From Ipomoea triloba (lineage: Eukaryota > Streptophyta > Magnoliopsida > Solanales > Convolvulaceae): DNA of 64,000 nt. Both the position numbers and the translations under genes were made by a program. The notes below the pieces were generated by a model that did no database searches, was not told the DNA's origin, and saw nothing but the letters and a program-made list of their open reading frames with translations. Below are positions 42,585-53,853 of this stretch, piece after piece. Each line of letters begins with the position of its first letter. Within the stretch, counting starts at the first letter, position 1. The stretch covers positions 18,077,151 through 18,141,150 of the forward strand of contig NC_044917.1 in NCBI RefSeq assembly GCF_003576645.1. Reading direction: 5' to 3'.

Positions 42585-45500
42585 TGTGACACCCCGAAAT
42601 TTATTCACCATTTTTGTTACAAAATGATTTTTAGCCAAAAATGTATCTAACTATTCTTTTTCAGAAAATTTCAACGATGCGCAGTCCGAAAGATTTATTC
42701 GGTAAACATACTTCCCGAACTCCGTTTTACCTGAAATTTTTATTTTAGAACCCCAACCTATAGTACTTGATATCCTTAAAAATTTTTGGTCATTTGGATA
42801 TTTGAGTAAACACAAAAAATTACGTTTTTGCCCTTGGCAGTGTGCTGTCCAGAATTTTTCTCTCTGGACTAGTTTTGGAAAAAAAATTCGAAAACCATAC
42901 TTATACTACTCCGATCATTATGAAATTTTATATGTAGGTTCTAGACTTGCTTAACTACATATTTGAAGAAAATGGTATCAAAATACCTTACCAAATACTC
43001 CCAATAATATTTTTAATCGGATCCAGAGTTCTGACAAATTCTTTCTTCCAGCACATGTATTCTTCAATTTGATACCAATTATTTGACTGATATCATCTAT
43101 GTTTTAATTTTATTTTGTCTCTTCTAGAACCTAGGCAGCCACCCTATTGTCCCTAAATTATTTTCTACCGTAACTTTATCTGATTTATCCCCTAACTGGC
43201 AAGGGAAGTCTTATTCTTCAAGATTTACCATAGCATTGTGACAAGTGTCATTCCTTCTAGCCACATGCTAATATTAAAATAATTTTTGGAGATGATCTAA
43301 ATAGAAACTTGATCTCCAAGTTTCTTCTTTCTTCCCTTATAAGAAACAATGTAACTTTTTCTCCAAGCTTCCTCATCCTAATCTTATAAGGGAAAATATA
43401 TAAGCTTGATCATTTTATTTTTCCCCATTGTGACCGAAATATTGGAGAGGAAAGAGAGAGAGAAAACTTCATCTTCTTCCTTGAATTCAAGAGCATCCAT
43501 AGCCAATTTCTTCATCAAGATCATCATCTATTCGGTAAAATTCCATTTTTATTCGGTTAAAAGCCTTGTTTTCTTCCCTAGAACCTAACTATAGGTTAAG
43601 ATTTCCTAAAATTATTATTATGATGATATGTTTTGCCTAGGAATTTTTGGTGAAAGATTTGAGTAGAGGATCAAAATCCTTCTTGCAAAAAGTACTTCAA
43701 CCAAGAGGTAAGAAGTCCCTTAAGTTGGTTTTGTCACTTAAGATTTAATAATTGATAGTTGAAATAGGGATTTATGATCTTTGTTGTGTTAGTAGAATAT
43801 ATAAGGGTATAACTAGGTGGATGGATTTCAAGTATGAGACTTGAATATGAAGTATATCCAAAAATTTTTATAAAAACTTACGTTGAAGAACGTATGCTAT
43901 TTTGGTACACAGGTTGTCAAAACCTTATTTTTGAAGGAAAATACCACTTTTAGTGAGTTTGTACTTTACGTGAGAAAGAGGAGAAAATGGTGTTTGAAAA
44001 GCCTGCGGGTACTGAGAGTATTTTGAAAATCTTCCATGGGCTAATGAGGTAGCCAATTTCAAGTATTGGACTCAAATGAGAAATATGTCCAAAAAGAAAT
44101 GATTTAAGAAAGAAAACTGAAGAAAGGAAAATGTTTTCAAAACCTTAGTTTCTAAAGTAAGTTGAGGAGGACCTTGATTGACCCACGGGTGGCTTTAAGT
44201 GCCCTTGCCTAGTGGTCGTTATGATATATTGTATGATCATTCATACTGCAGGGCGAAGTCTATTCGTCGTTATGATATATTGTATGATTAGTTCATACTG
44301 CAGGGCGAAGTCTATTCGCCGGGTACTATATAACTCGTAGGATGAGGTATTCCTATGGGGGTGTGCACACTTAAAGTATAGTTACTCTAGAAGTCCGGGG
44401 AGGTGTCGTTTTAACGGACCTGGCTAGGCCAGCTAGGAATCATTTTAACGAACCTTACGTCCAGGGGATCAACGTTAGACCGGGTGATGACCACTGACCC
44501 CGAGTTCGATGATCCAAGTGGTCAGAGAGGGAGTTATGAGAATACTCCAAAGGCCTCACGCTTGCTAATATGAAACTAAGGAAGTTTTAAAGATGAAAAA
44601 AGGGTTACTCTGTAACGACCTTGAGAAAGAAATGATTTTGTCTTAAGAGACATGTTGATTTTGGTTCACTAATTACTTTTTGTGCAAGTCCTCGTTGTTA
44701 ATTTATTTACAGGAGAAATCTCATCAAATGAATAAAAGTTACAAAACTCTCTTATACATGTTTTGAAAACCTTTGTTGAATTTTGGGTGACCATGGATTC
44801 TCTTACTTAGCCGTCGTGCTAACTACACTTCAATGTGTTTTTCTTTTAACAGACGTTGTCTAGTGTGTGCTCTTGTAGCCCGATGAGCGTTGAGAGCTCA
44901 TCTGAGTTGTGTTTCNTCCCAATAATATTTTTAATCCGGATCCAGTGTTCTGCCAATTTCTTTCTGCCAGCACATGTATTCTTCAATTTGATACCAATTA
45001 TTTGACTGATATCATCTATGTTTTAATTTTATTTTGTCTCTTCTAGAACCTAGGCAGCCACCCTATTGTCCCTAAATTATTTTCTACCGTAACTTTATCT
45101 GATTTATCCCCTAACTGGCAAGGGAAGTCTTATTCTTCAAGATTTACCATAGCATTGTGACAAGTGTCATTCCTTCTAGCCACATGCTAATATTAAAATA
45201 ATTTTTGGAGATGATCTAAATAGAAACTTGATCTCCAAGTTTCTTCTTTCTTCCCTTATAAGAAACAATGTAACTTTTTCTCCAAGCTTCCTCATCCTAA
45301 TCTTATAAGGGAAAATATATAAGCTTGATCATTTTATTTTTCCCCATTGTGACCGAAATATTGGAGAGGAAAGAGAGAGAGAAAACTTCATCTTCTTCCT
45401 TGAATTCAAGAGCATCCATAGCCAATTTCTTCATCAAGATCATCATCTATTCGGTAAAATTCCATTTTTATTCGGTTAAAAGCCTTGTTTTCTTCCCTAG

Positions 45501-47275
45501 AACCTAACTATAGGTTAAGATTTCCTAAAATTATTATTATGATGATATGTTTTGCCTAGGAATTTTTGGTGAAAGATTTGAGTAGAGGATCAAAATCCTT
45601 CTTGCAAAAAGTACTTCAACCAAGAGGTAAGAAGTCCCTTAAGTTGGTTTTGTCACTTAAGATTTAATAATTGATAGTTGAAATAGGGATTTATGATCTT
45701 TGTTGTGTTAGTAGAATATATAAGGGTATAACTAGGTGGATGGATTTCAAGTATGAGACTTGAATATGAAGTATATCCAAAAATTTTTATAAAAACTTAC
45801 GTTGAAGAACGTATGCTATTTTGGTACACAGGTTGTCAAAACCTTATTTTTGAAGGAAAATACCACTTTTAGTGAGTTTGTACTTTACGTGAGAAAGAGG
45901 AGAAAATGGTGTTTGAAAAGCCTGCGGGTACTGAGAGTATTTTGAAAATCTTCCATGGGCTAATGAGGTAGCCAATTTCAAGTATTGGACTCAAATGAGA
46001 AATATGTCCAAAAAGAAATGATTTAAGAAAGAAAACTGAAGAAAGGAAAATGTTTTCAAAACCTTAGTTTCTAAAGTAGTTGAGGAGGACCTTGATTGAC
46101 CCACGGGTGGCTTTAAGTGCCCTTGCCTAGTGGTCGTTATGATATATTGTATGATCATTCATACTGCAGGGCGAAGTCTATTCGTCGTTATGATATATTG
46201 TATGATTAGTTCATACTGCAGGGCGAAGTCTATTCGCCGGGTACTATATAACTCGTAGGATGAGGTATTCCTATGGGGGTGTGCACACTTAAAGTATAGT
46301 TACTCTAGAAGTCCGGGGAGGTGTCGTTTTAACGGACCTGGCTAGGCCAGCTAGGAATCATTTTAACGAACCTTACGTCCAGGGGATCAACGTTAGACCG
46401 GGTGATGACCACTGACCCCGAGTTCGATGATCCAAGTGGTCAGAGAGGGAGTTATGAGAATACTCCAAAGGCCTCACGCTTGCTAATATGAAACTAAGGA
46501 AGTTTTAAAGATGAAAAAAGGGTTACTCTGTAACGACCTTGAGAAAGAAATGATTTTGTCTTAAGAGACATGTTGATTTTGGTTCACTAATTACTTTTTG
46601 TGCAAGTCCTCGTTGTTAATTTATTTACAGGAGAAATCTCATCAAATGAATAAAAGTTACAAAACTCTCTTATACATGTTTTGAAAACCTTTGTTGAATT
46701 TTGGGTGACCATGGATTCTCTTACTTAGCCGTCGTGCTAACTACACTTCAATGTGTTTTTCTTTTAACAGACGTTGTCTAGTGTGTGCTCTTGTAGCCCG
46801 ATGAGCGTTGAGAGCTCATCTGAGTTGTGTTTCCAGTGTTGGACTATGATGACTATGTGCAGTTCCTGCTTGATGATGACCCCTACGCTCTTGGTGACGC
46901 TCCTGCTCCTCCTGCTCCGCTTGCTCCTCCTGCTCCGCCCTCTCCGAAGTATACTGTCTAGAACAACTCCTTTTTTTAGTGAAAATATCTTTTTTAGCCT
47001 TAGTATGGCTAACAAGTTGTGAACAACTTAAACTTTCATGTTTTTGGACCCAATGGGTCGATCCTTGTATATATAGTAGTAGCTAACCTAGCTACCTTCC
47101 TTTCTTCCCGCTGCAATATATACGTAAAGCTTTTGTCAAGAAGAAAGTGTGTGAAACAGTTTTCCTTCTGTAGACTGTGCATCTAGAGTGGACTCTTTCT
47201 GGATTTGATTGGGTTCAGTCTAGGTGCGGCGGTAACCACTCCGGATGTACGGTATAGCCGAGCCGGGGTGTTACA
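42585..47275 (+). mobile_element. Tekay-type 3' LTR, inflated by a duplicated overlap
   Basis: Starts TGTGACACCCCG and ends GGGGTGTTACA. It contains 42999-44915 repeated as 44917-46833, separated by one N. Without the repetition the LTR is about 2.77 kb, which agrees with the 5' LTR plus its 1.7-kb deletion. The short open frames at 43406 and 45325 are the same sequence in the two copies and are not genes. Confidence 0.88.
44916..44916. other. Single-N scaffold join
   Basis: Separates two copies of ~1917 bp of LTR sequence that differ only by a few substitutions and 1-bp indels near the join. Confidence 0.97.
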
Positions 47276-47434
47276 AATGTACCATTAGGGGCAAGGAAGT
47301 TATGGTGCAATATTTTGAGTGTGTGGTGTGTTTTTTGGTGTTTTTGTGTATTTTCATTGTGGTGCATTTTCTAACATTGAGTGGTGTATATTTGTATGCA
47401 TAGTGGTGTGAACCGCACGGAAATGTGCGACCAC

Positions 47435-47436
<2 letters not shown>
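47276..47436. mobile_element. Foldback element in (TA)n, right half
   Basis: Continues the element broken by the Gypsy insertion. The arm with GTGGTGCATTTTCTAACATT is the inverted form of the left arm. It ends GTGCGACCACAT before a TA tract (47437-47472). Confidence 0.8.
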
Positions 47437-47472
<36 letters not shown>

Positions 47473-47475
<3 letters not shown>

Positions 47476-47818
47476 GGTGCGCTCTAATGAGAACGGGTGC
47501 CCAGGAGAGAAATAAGAACGATCCACCACTATGTATACAAATATACACCACTCAATGTTAGAAAATGCACCATACAAATATGCACTATTAGGTACGCATT
47601 GCCAAAAAACACAGCACTAGGTATGCAAATATACATAATACACCACACAGTGTTAGGAAATGTACCATTAGGGGCAAGGAGGTTATGGTGCAATATTTTG
47701 AGTGTGCGGTGTGTTTTTTGGTGTTTTTGTGTATTTTCATTGTGGTGCATTTTCTAACATTGAGTGGTGTATATTTGTATGCATAGTGGTGTGAATCGCA
47801 CGGAAATGCGCGTCCACA
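47473..47818. mobile_element. Composite element in (TA)n, uninterrupted foldback body
   Basis: The first ~50 bp (GGGGGTGCGCTCTAATGAGA and on) are the left end of the family at 47838. From ~47520 the sequence is instead the foldback body, with arms of ~52 bp (CACCACTATGTATACAAATA ... inverted at ~47740-47797). It is bordered by TA tracts on both sides. Position 47651-47663 (GGAAATGTACCAT) is the empty site for the 10-kb Gypsy insertion. Confidence 0.82.
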
Positions 47819-47837
47819 TTATATATATATATATATA

Positions 47838-48369
47838 GGGGTGCGCTCTAATGAGAACGGGTGCCTAGGAGAGAAATAAGAACGATCCACAACCGTCCAC
47901 ATGTCCAGATCAACGAACCAAATGTAATTTTAAAAAAATGACGCGGTGGCGTTTTCGTAAATAACTTGAACTTTTGTGCAAGTAAATGTGTCATAAGTGC
48001 AAGTAGTTGATGCACATTTGGAAACAAAAAAGTGCTAGTAAAATCACTTACAAGTGCACCTATTTTCACTTACGTGCAAGTACAAGTAATTTACCTTGTT
48101 AACATTCGTGCACTTAGGTGCAACTAGTTATAAAGTTAGGCGCATTTAGTATTGATGCTCAATGTACATTTTACTTGCACATGTAATACATTTTACATGC
48201 ACTTACGCACGTATTTTCACTTACAATGCAAGTAATTTACCTTGTTAACATTCTTGCACCTAAGTGCACCTAGTTATAACCTTAGGTGTAACTACATCTG
48301 GACACGTGGCGCGCTGCGATTCGTTCTCAATTCTCTCCTGGGCGCACTGTTCTCATTTGAATGCAATCC
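47838..48369 (+). mobile_element. (TA)n-inserted element with GTGCACCTA repeats, copy 1
   Basis: Starts GGGGTGCGCTCTAATGAGAA and ends GTTCTCATTTGAATGCAATC + C, with TA tracts on both sides. The ends share GAGAAC, CCCAGGAGAGAA and CACGTGTCCAGAT words in inverted order. The interior is a loose tandem array of words such as AAGTGCACCTATTTTCACTT and ACCTTGTTAACATTC. It is non-coding. Placement in microsatellite TA recalls the rice Micron family (analogy only). Confidence 0.75.
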
Positions 48370-48382
48370 TATATATATATAT

Positions 48383-49093
48383 GGATCCACTCCCATGCGA
48401 ACTGCCGCCCAGGTAAGAAATGAGAACGCTTCACAGCTGTCCACGTGTCCAGATCAACGAATCAGATGCAATTTTAAAAAAATGACGCGGTGGCATTTTC
48501 GTAAATAACTGGAACTTTGGTGCACCTAGTTTCACTTACAAGTGCACCTATTTTCGCACCTATTTTCATTTACAAGTGCAAGTAATTTACCTTATTAATA
48601 TTCATGCACCTATTTTCGCAATTACTTTCACTTACAAATGCAAGTAATTTACCTTGTTAATATTCATGCACCTGGGTGCAACCTAGGTGCACCTAGATAT
48701 AACATAGGTTGCACCTAGTTATAACATTAGATGCACCTAGTTATAACATTAGGTACACTTAGTATTGATGCTCACTGTACAATTCACTTGCACCTGTAAT
48801 ATATTTTACTTGCATTTGCAATACATTTTACTTGCACTTGTGCAAGTAATTTACTTTGTTAACATTCATGCACCTGGTTGCAACCTATGTGGACCTAGTT
48901 ATAGCATTAGGTGCACCTAGTTATAACATTAGGTGCACTTAGTATTGATGCTCATTGTACAATTTACTTGCACTTGTAATACATTTTACTTGCACGTGTG
49001 CACCTATTTTCACTTGCAGGTGCAAGTAATTTACCTTGTTAACATTTATGCACTTGGTGCACCTATGTGCACCTAGTTATAACATGCGTAATA
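48383..49093 (+). mobile_element. (TA)n-inserted element, copy 2, lacks its right end
   Basis: Begins GGATCCACTCCCATGCGAAC, with the family's CACGTGTCCAGATCAACGAA and GACGCGGTGG words near the left end. The GTGCACCTAGTTATAACATT array follows. Instead of a right end it runs straight into an inverted copy at ~49094. Confidence 0.75.
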
Positions 49094-49908
49094 GGATCGC
49101 GTTCAAATGCGTACTGGCCGCCCAGGAGAGAAATGCGGACGAATCACAGCGCGCCATGTGTCCAGGATGTAGTAGCACCTAACATTATAACTAGGTGCAC
49201 ATCATGTTATAACTAGGTGCACATAGGTGCACCCAGGTGCATAAATGTTAACAAGGTAAATTACTTACACCTGCAAGTGAAAATAGGTGCACAGGTGCAA
49301 GTAAAATGTATTACAAGTGCAAGTAAATTATACAATGAGCATCAATACTAAGTGCACCTAATGTTATAACTAGGTGCACCTAATGCTATAACTATATAGG
49401 TTTCAACCAGGTGCATGAATGTTAACAAAGTAAATTACTTGCACAAGTGCAAGTAAAATGTATTGCGGATGCAAGTAAAATATATTATAGGTGCAAGTGA
49501 ATTGTACAGTGAGCATCAATACTAAGTGTACCTAATGTTATATCTAGGTGCATCAAATGTTATAACTAGGTGCAACCTATGTTATAACTAGGTGCATGGG
49601 ATGAATATTAACAAGGTAAATTACTTGCATTTGTAAGTGAAAGTAATTGGGAAAATAGGTGCATGAATATTAATAAGGTAAATTACTTGCACTTGTAAAT
49701 GAAAATAGGTGCGAAAATAGGTGCACTTGTAAGTGAAACTAGGTACACTTATAAGTGAAATTAGGTGCACCAAAGTTCCAGTTATTTACGAAAATGCCAC
49801 CGCGTCATTTTTTTAAAATTGCATCTGAGTCGTTGATCTGGACACGTGGACGGCTGTGAAGCGTTCTCATTTCTTACCTGGGCGGCAGTTCGTTTGGGAG
49901 TGCATCCC
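49094..49908 (-). mobile_element. (TA)n-inserted element, copy 3, inverted
   Basis: A complete copy in the opposite orientation. It starts with the family's right end inverted (GATCGCGTTCAAATGCGTAC) and ends with the left end inverted (GGGAGTGCATCCC), followed by a TA tract (49909-49931). Together with copy 2 it forms a ~1.5-kb inverted repeat. Confidence 0.78.
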
Positions 49909-50315
49909 TATATATATATATATATATATATGATTAACCCCTTTCAGGTTTGGATTCTTGAATGATGAGCGCGTTGCCAGATTAGATTAGTATTTTGTTA
50001 TCTAGCTCCTAGGTTATTAAACCATTCATTAGATTGAATATCCTGATGTAGACTTGTATGAAGATTTATGTCTGCTCTGTTTTATTGGTGCTTAGACGCT
50101 GGGGTCTAAGAACCCTTATGATTTAGTTTGTTTTGGATTTGTTTAGACTTTAGCTTAGTCAGGTAGTCAGTCTTGGATGCCTGGCTACGACGGTAGCACT
50201 CCCGATATGCTAAGTATTAGACTTTGATGTTTGAAAGTCATTCGTTTAATCCACTTATCTATGTTTTAGAATTCATATTACCCTAGGCTCGGATGTGTTA
50301 AAATCGGGGGTGTTA

Positions 50316-51286
50316 TAGTGAGTGTTAGTGTGAGTCTCAGTGATCAGTTTATGATCATTGATACTCACGGTGGGACTCACACCATGAGTTCCACCATGAC
50401 TCCTTGTCCTGAAGGCTGCGAGAAGACACGGACTTCACACTATAAATACCTTTGGTTAGTTATTTTGAAGATACTTTTGAATTTCTGAACTCTCCCTCTA
50501 GATTTCTCTCGACAAACCTATCTTAGAATCCTTGTACATTGTAATCCAATATCAATTAGAAGATTTAGAGGAAGAAATCCTTTGTAATTACAACATTCAA
50601 CTTCAATTTCAAGATTTCCTTTATCAAGTTTAATCAAATTATATTTCATTTTGTTGCTTCTTACATATCTTGTAATTTTGAACTCCATGTTTAATACTTC
50701 AATTACTTCTAGTTTTTACATTTCAAGTATGAGTCGTTATACATATCTAGGATTTGAATTGAACTTCCTTGAGTATGAATCCCAATATGAATTGAATTGC
50801 ATAAATTAGGTTCTGTATTGTCTTATTGTTGAACTTGGTTATGAATTGGGTGAAATTGAATTGACTCTTCATAGTTATGGCCAAATTATGCAAGAAATAC
50901 TTGGAATTGGTGTTTCACATATGAGAATAAGGCTATACCATAACCATACCTCTCATATTTCTTACTCACATTTGAGAAAAGGAAGTTTGAAGGAAATAGG
51001 CACACAAAATGTTTGTTGAATTGTCTCATCTAGTCAAGTTGCCATGAGAATGGGACTTAGGATTAGTTGATAGTCCAAATGATTACGAGAGTTACATTGG
51101 CACTTAAACCATTTCCCTAAGTTCGTCATCTAGACTTACATAACTTAAACTTTAGACACAAATGAGATTTTATGCAAGGACGTTTGGTTCAAATCTCTAT
51201 TTTATCTATTGTCTCACTTACTTGTTCTCATTATTTATTACTTGAACATGCAATACTCAAATATCTTTAGCTAAAACCAACTTTCA
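50316..51286 (+). mobile_element. Athila/Tat-type 5' LTR remnant (segment B)
   Basis: The counterpart of 29691-30966 without the MULE. It keeps about 600 bp (50619-51233) that A has lost. A TATA-like CTATAAATACC is at ~50442. It ends with CA at 51285-51286, before a primer site TGGCGCCTTGGT at 51289. The LTR start is uncertain. Confidence 0.6.
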
Positions 51287-51513
51287 AATGGCGCCTTGGT
51301 AGGGAATGACATCAGTTTTTGAGTAATTAGTCCATTTAGGTTAACAGGGGACAGTTCGAGTTAGAGAGTCTAACCACCATCATTTACTTGTTATTTTTGC
51401 AATTTACTTTGTTGTTTTTGAGTATTTAAATTGCTACAACTCTTACTAGCAACTACTTCTAGTTGCAAAAGTGTTCTTGTTGTCTTTGTGCTCACATGTG
51501 AATAGTTAGTTGC

Positions 51514-51609
51514 ATGCAAACCCGTTCTAAAGGTGTGCAAGGATTGCTAACAATTGACCACGAGATCAACGCGATAGTGAGAAGACGGAATAGAGCAGCC
51601 CGTTGGTAA
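51514..51609 (+). pseudogene. Athila-type gag start (segment B)
   Basis: ATG at 51514 opens MQTRSKGVQGLLTIDHEIN and ends after 31 residues at a TAA. It matches the first residues of the gag at 15619. CACTA-like sequence replaces the rest. Too short to be functional. Confidence 0.65.
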
Positions 51610-51699
51610 CCCACGGCACTCACATGTTCACGTCGTATGCAAGTGAGTATTGTGGGTTACTACTATTATTAATACCAAAGGCCTCAATTGCATACAGCG

Positions 51700-52015
51700 T
51701 CGCCTGTCGTATGTTGTTGTTACTATTACTACTATTACTATTATTATTAAAAGAGATACGATGTCGGTTCTGGAAAAGAACTAGCGTCGTATCTCTCCTT
51801 TTTTTTTTATTTAAAAAAAAAAGTACCACGTCGGTGTTTTACAACAACCGACGTCGTATCTTAATTTTTTTTTTTTTAAAAAATGACATACGACGTCGAT
51901 TTTAAAAAATCGATGCCATGTAATTTATTTACTATGTTGGTGAGTATTACGTAGCGAAATAACCGACGTTGTATGTAAAAAATAACCGACGTCAAAAGTA
52001 TTTTTTGTAAGCGGG
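51700..52015. mobile_element. CACTA subterminal fragment (segment B)
   Basis: ACGACGTCGGTT-type words in both orientations and a terminus GTATTTTTTGTAAG close to GTATTTTTTGTAGTG, as expected for a CACTA end. A (TTA/CTA)n tract stands where segment A has (TTG)n. Confidence 0.7.
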
Positions 52016-52512
52016 ACGATCCAGAATGGAACCCTTATTTTTTTGAGAATGAATTTTCTAATTAAGGGGGTAATCAAACCCCATAGTAGAGTTCTAGCTA
52101 GAAACCTGTCAACCAAGCAATAACAATGACTTTGATTCTCATTTCTGATAGATAAACCCATGAACCAAACACACCCTATATTTGATCAATTTGTAAAATT
52201 TAAATAACTAAAAATGAAAATGTGTATAATGGAAGATCAAAAGTAATCATATATCTCAATAATAAATGTAGGATAGAGAAATGATAAAGGGTAATGGAAT
52301 ATCTTTCATATATAGAAATGACATGTAATCGGTACAAAGATCATATAACCAAGCTCTGGCTATGATTTTAACATTCAAGCTAGACATAGGTAAACACACA
52401 CGTACAAGAGAAAGAGAAAAGTGTTTATTCTTTGTAATAATTTAATGCACATATAGAGCAAATACGGTAGGATAGAATGATAGATAACACGGTTCGAATA
52501 ATGGAGGTTTTC

Positions 52513-52791
52513 TCAGCACTTGGGAAGTGAAACCTTGCAGGTTTCAATGGCTTTCTTGGCAGCTGGGGAGTCGATGACATACTCCTTCAGAGTGGGATTC
52601 TTGACGTATTCGCAGAAGCAAGGCTTTTGTTGATTAAGTCTCACGCAACAAAGTTGTGATGGTTTGGTGTCGAACGTTAAGGCACTTAGACAAGGGCTCA
52701 GCTGCTGCACGTCGCATGTAGCCGATGAAAATTGTGCTTCTGCCAAGAGAAGCAACAGAATTGCCAGTATCATGAGGTTAAAGGCCTTCAT
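52513..52791 (-). CDS. Non-specific lipid transfer protein, type 2 (nsLTP2), segment B
   Basis: An intact 92-residue ORF from the ATG at 52791. It has the same signal peptide, eight-Cys pattern and CFC motif as the gene at 34212-34490. Three residues differ: Ala for Ser at 10 (signal peptide), Asp for His at 27 and Leu for Ile at 68. The conservation of every Cys and of the spacing, while flanking non-coding DNA carries many indels, suggests both copies have been under selection (inference). A TATA-like TCTATAAA is on the minus strand at 52883-52890 and the paired W-box words are kept at ~52980-53020. The expected role is extracellular lipid binding. Confidence 0.93.
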   Translation of the reverse strand: MKAFNLMILAILLLLLAEAQFSSATCDVQQLSPCLSALTFDTKPSQLCCVRLNQQKPCFCEYVKNPTLKEYVIDSPAAKKAIETCKVSLPKC

Positions 52792-53793
52792 TTCTGATGA
52801 TCTCTCAAGGACGGATATATGGACAGTTTTGTAAGAGGGAACTTGGGGATGTGATGCATCTTTGGCTTAGTGCTTGGGCCAATTTATAGAGATAATGTTA
52901 AAACTAGTAATGTTGAAAGTTAAACTGCTATGAGAGAATGTTTAATTCGTTTCAGGTTTCACTGCTATAGTTGTGAAAAGGTCAACTAGCAGGATCATAT
53001 GCTGTACAGAGTGAGGTTGACCTGCATGAACAACGTACCTACACATACACTGTCTGTTGCCCTCTTTTTTCTTTTTCTTTTCTATTGTTTCTAAAATCTG
53101 ATACTTTGATTTTATGAAAATAAAGTCAAAATAGGAGGGCATTCTGATGTTTAACTCTTAACTCCTTTCATGACTTTGATATTGTCTATCTTATAAATAC
53201 AATTATACAATGTCAATTTTATTTTAGCGTCAAATTATTACTGATTATAAAAATAAGTATTAAATAAAATTTCGAAATAATCAAATTAGTGTAATTGTCT
53301 TCCAAAATATTTTTAATCCTCTTTTTAGAATTTAAAGAAAAAGGTGGCAAATTCATGTCTTATGTTATACTTGTTGATTTTTCTATTGAAGGTAATTGAG
53401 TTTCGATAATTTTTTGTAAGTTTGATATATCGAAAATTTTTGCCACAAAGTTTTGTTGAGCTTCTTACAAGCTTCCCTATTATTCGCGTGGCTTAATTAA
53501 CTCTGCCAAATTACTCTTAAATCATTTCATTCCGTGTATCCACAAGGAACTATATATACAATTCATCATTGGGTAGCCAATCAGATTTGACATTGATAGA
53601 ATTTTTATTTCGAAAAAAAAAATGAATTTATTAATAATATGAGATGTTAGGAAAAACTCTTTTTAAATAGAAATAGTAAATACAAATCAAGAATGTAAAA
53701 AATGAGAGGATTTAATTAGAAATTTGAATGGCAGTTATAAAAATTGATTGTCCCAATTAAGAATAGGTGTAGAAGAGGGGAGATGATGAATAT

Positions 53794-53853
53794 CACTGCT
53801 ACAAAACATAGATTCTTCGACGATTTCATTTTACATAGAAGGCGATTTATTAA
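53794..53853 (+). mobile_element. CACTA-type terminus (segment B), split by a MITE
   Basis: CACTGCTACAAAACATAG is the counterpart of the terminus at 35894. The subterminal words continue at 54391-54520 after the Harbinger-like insertion. Confidence 0.7.

Larger units (their letters stand above)
37289..47275 (+). mobile_element. Tekay-type Gypsy element, pol deleted, two gaps
   Basis: The LTRs begin TGTGACACCCCG and end GGGGTGTTACA, flanked by the perfect duplication AATGT (37284-37288, 47276-47280). The uninterrupted foldback copy at 47520-47818 shows the empty site with a single AATGT. The internal region holds the primer site, gag and protease, then jumps from the start of RT to the polypurine tract, so catalytic RT, RNase H, integrase and chromodomain are absent. 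Single Ns at 39400 and 44916 each separate near-identical 1.9-kb copies, so the real element is likely about 6.2 kb. Confidence 0.92.

Noticed and set aside
43406..45507. Identical 60-residue frames at 43406 and 45325
   Set aside because: Both are the same LTR stretch seen twice across the single-N join, and the reading has no domain.
47354..47757. Open frames through the foldback elements (both strands)
   Set aside because: Created by the palindromic arms and TA tracts. The residues mirror each other and match nothing known.
34662..53142. 66-codon reverse-strand frames at 34662-34862 and 52942-53142, kept in both LTP promoters
   Set aside because: Both lie in duplicated promoter DNA, have no domain and contain the W-box words. 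Retention of 66 codons in recently duplicated DNA is not evidence of coding.
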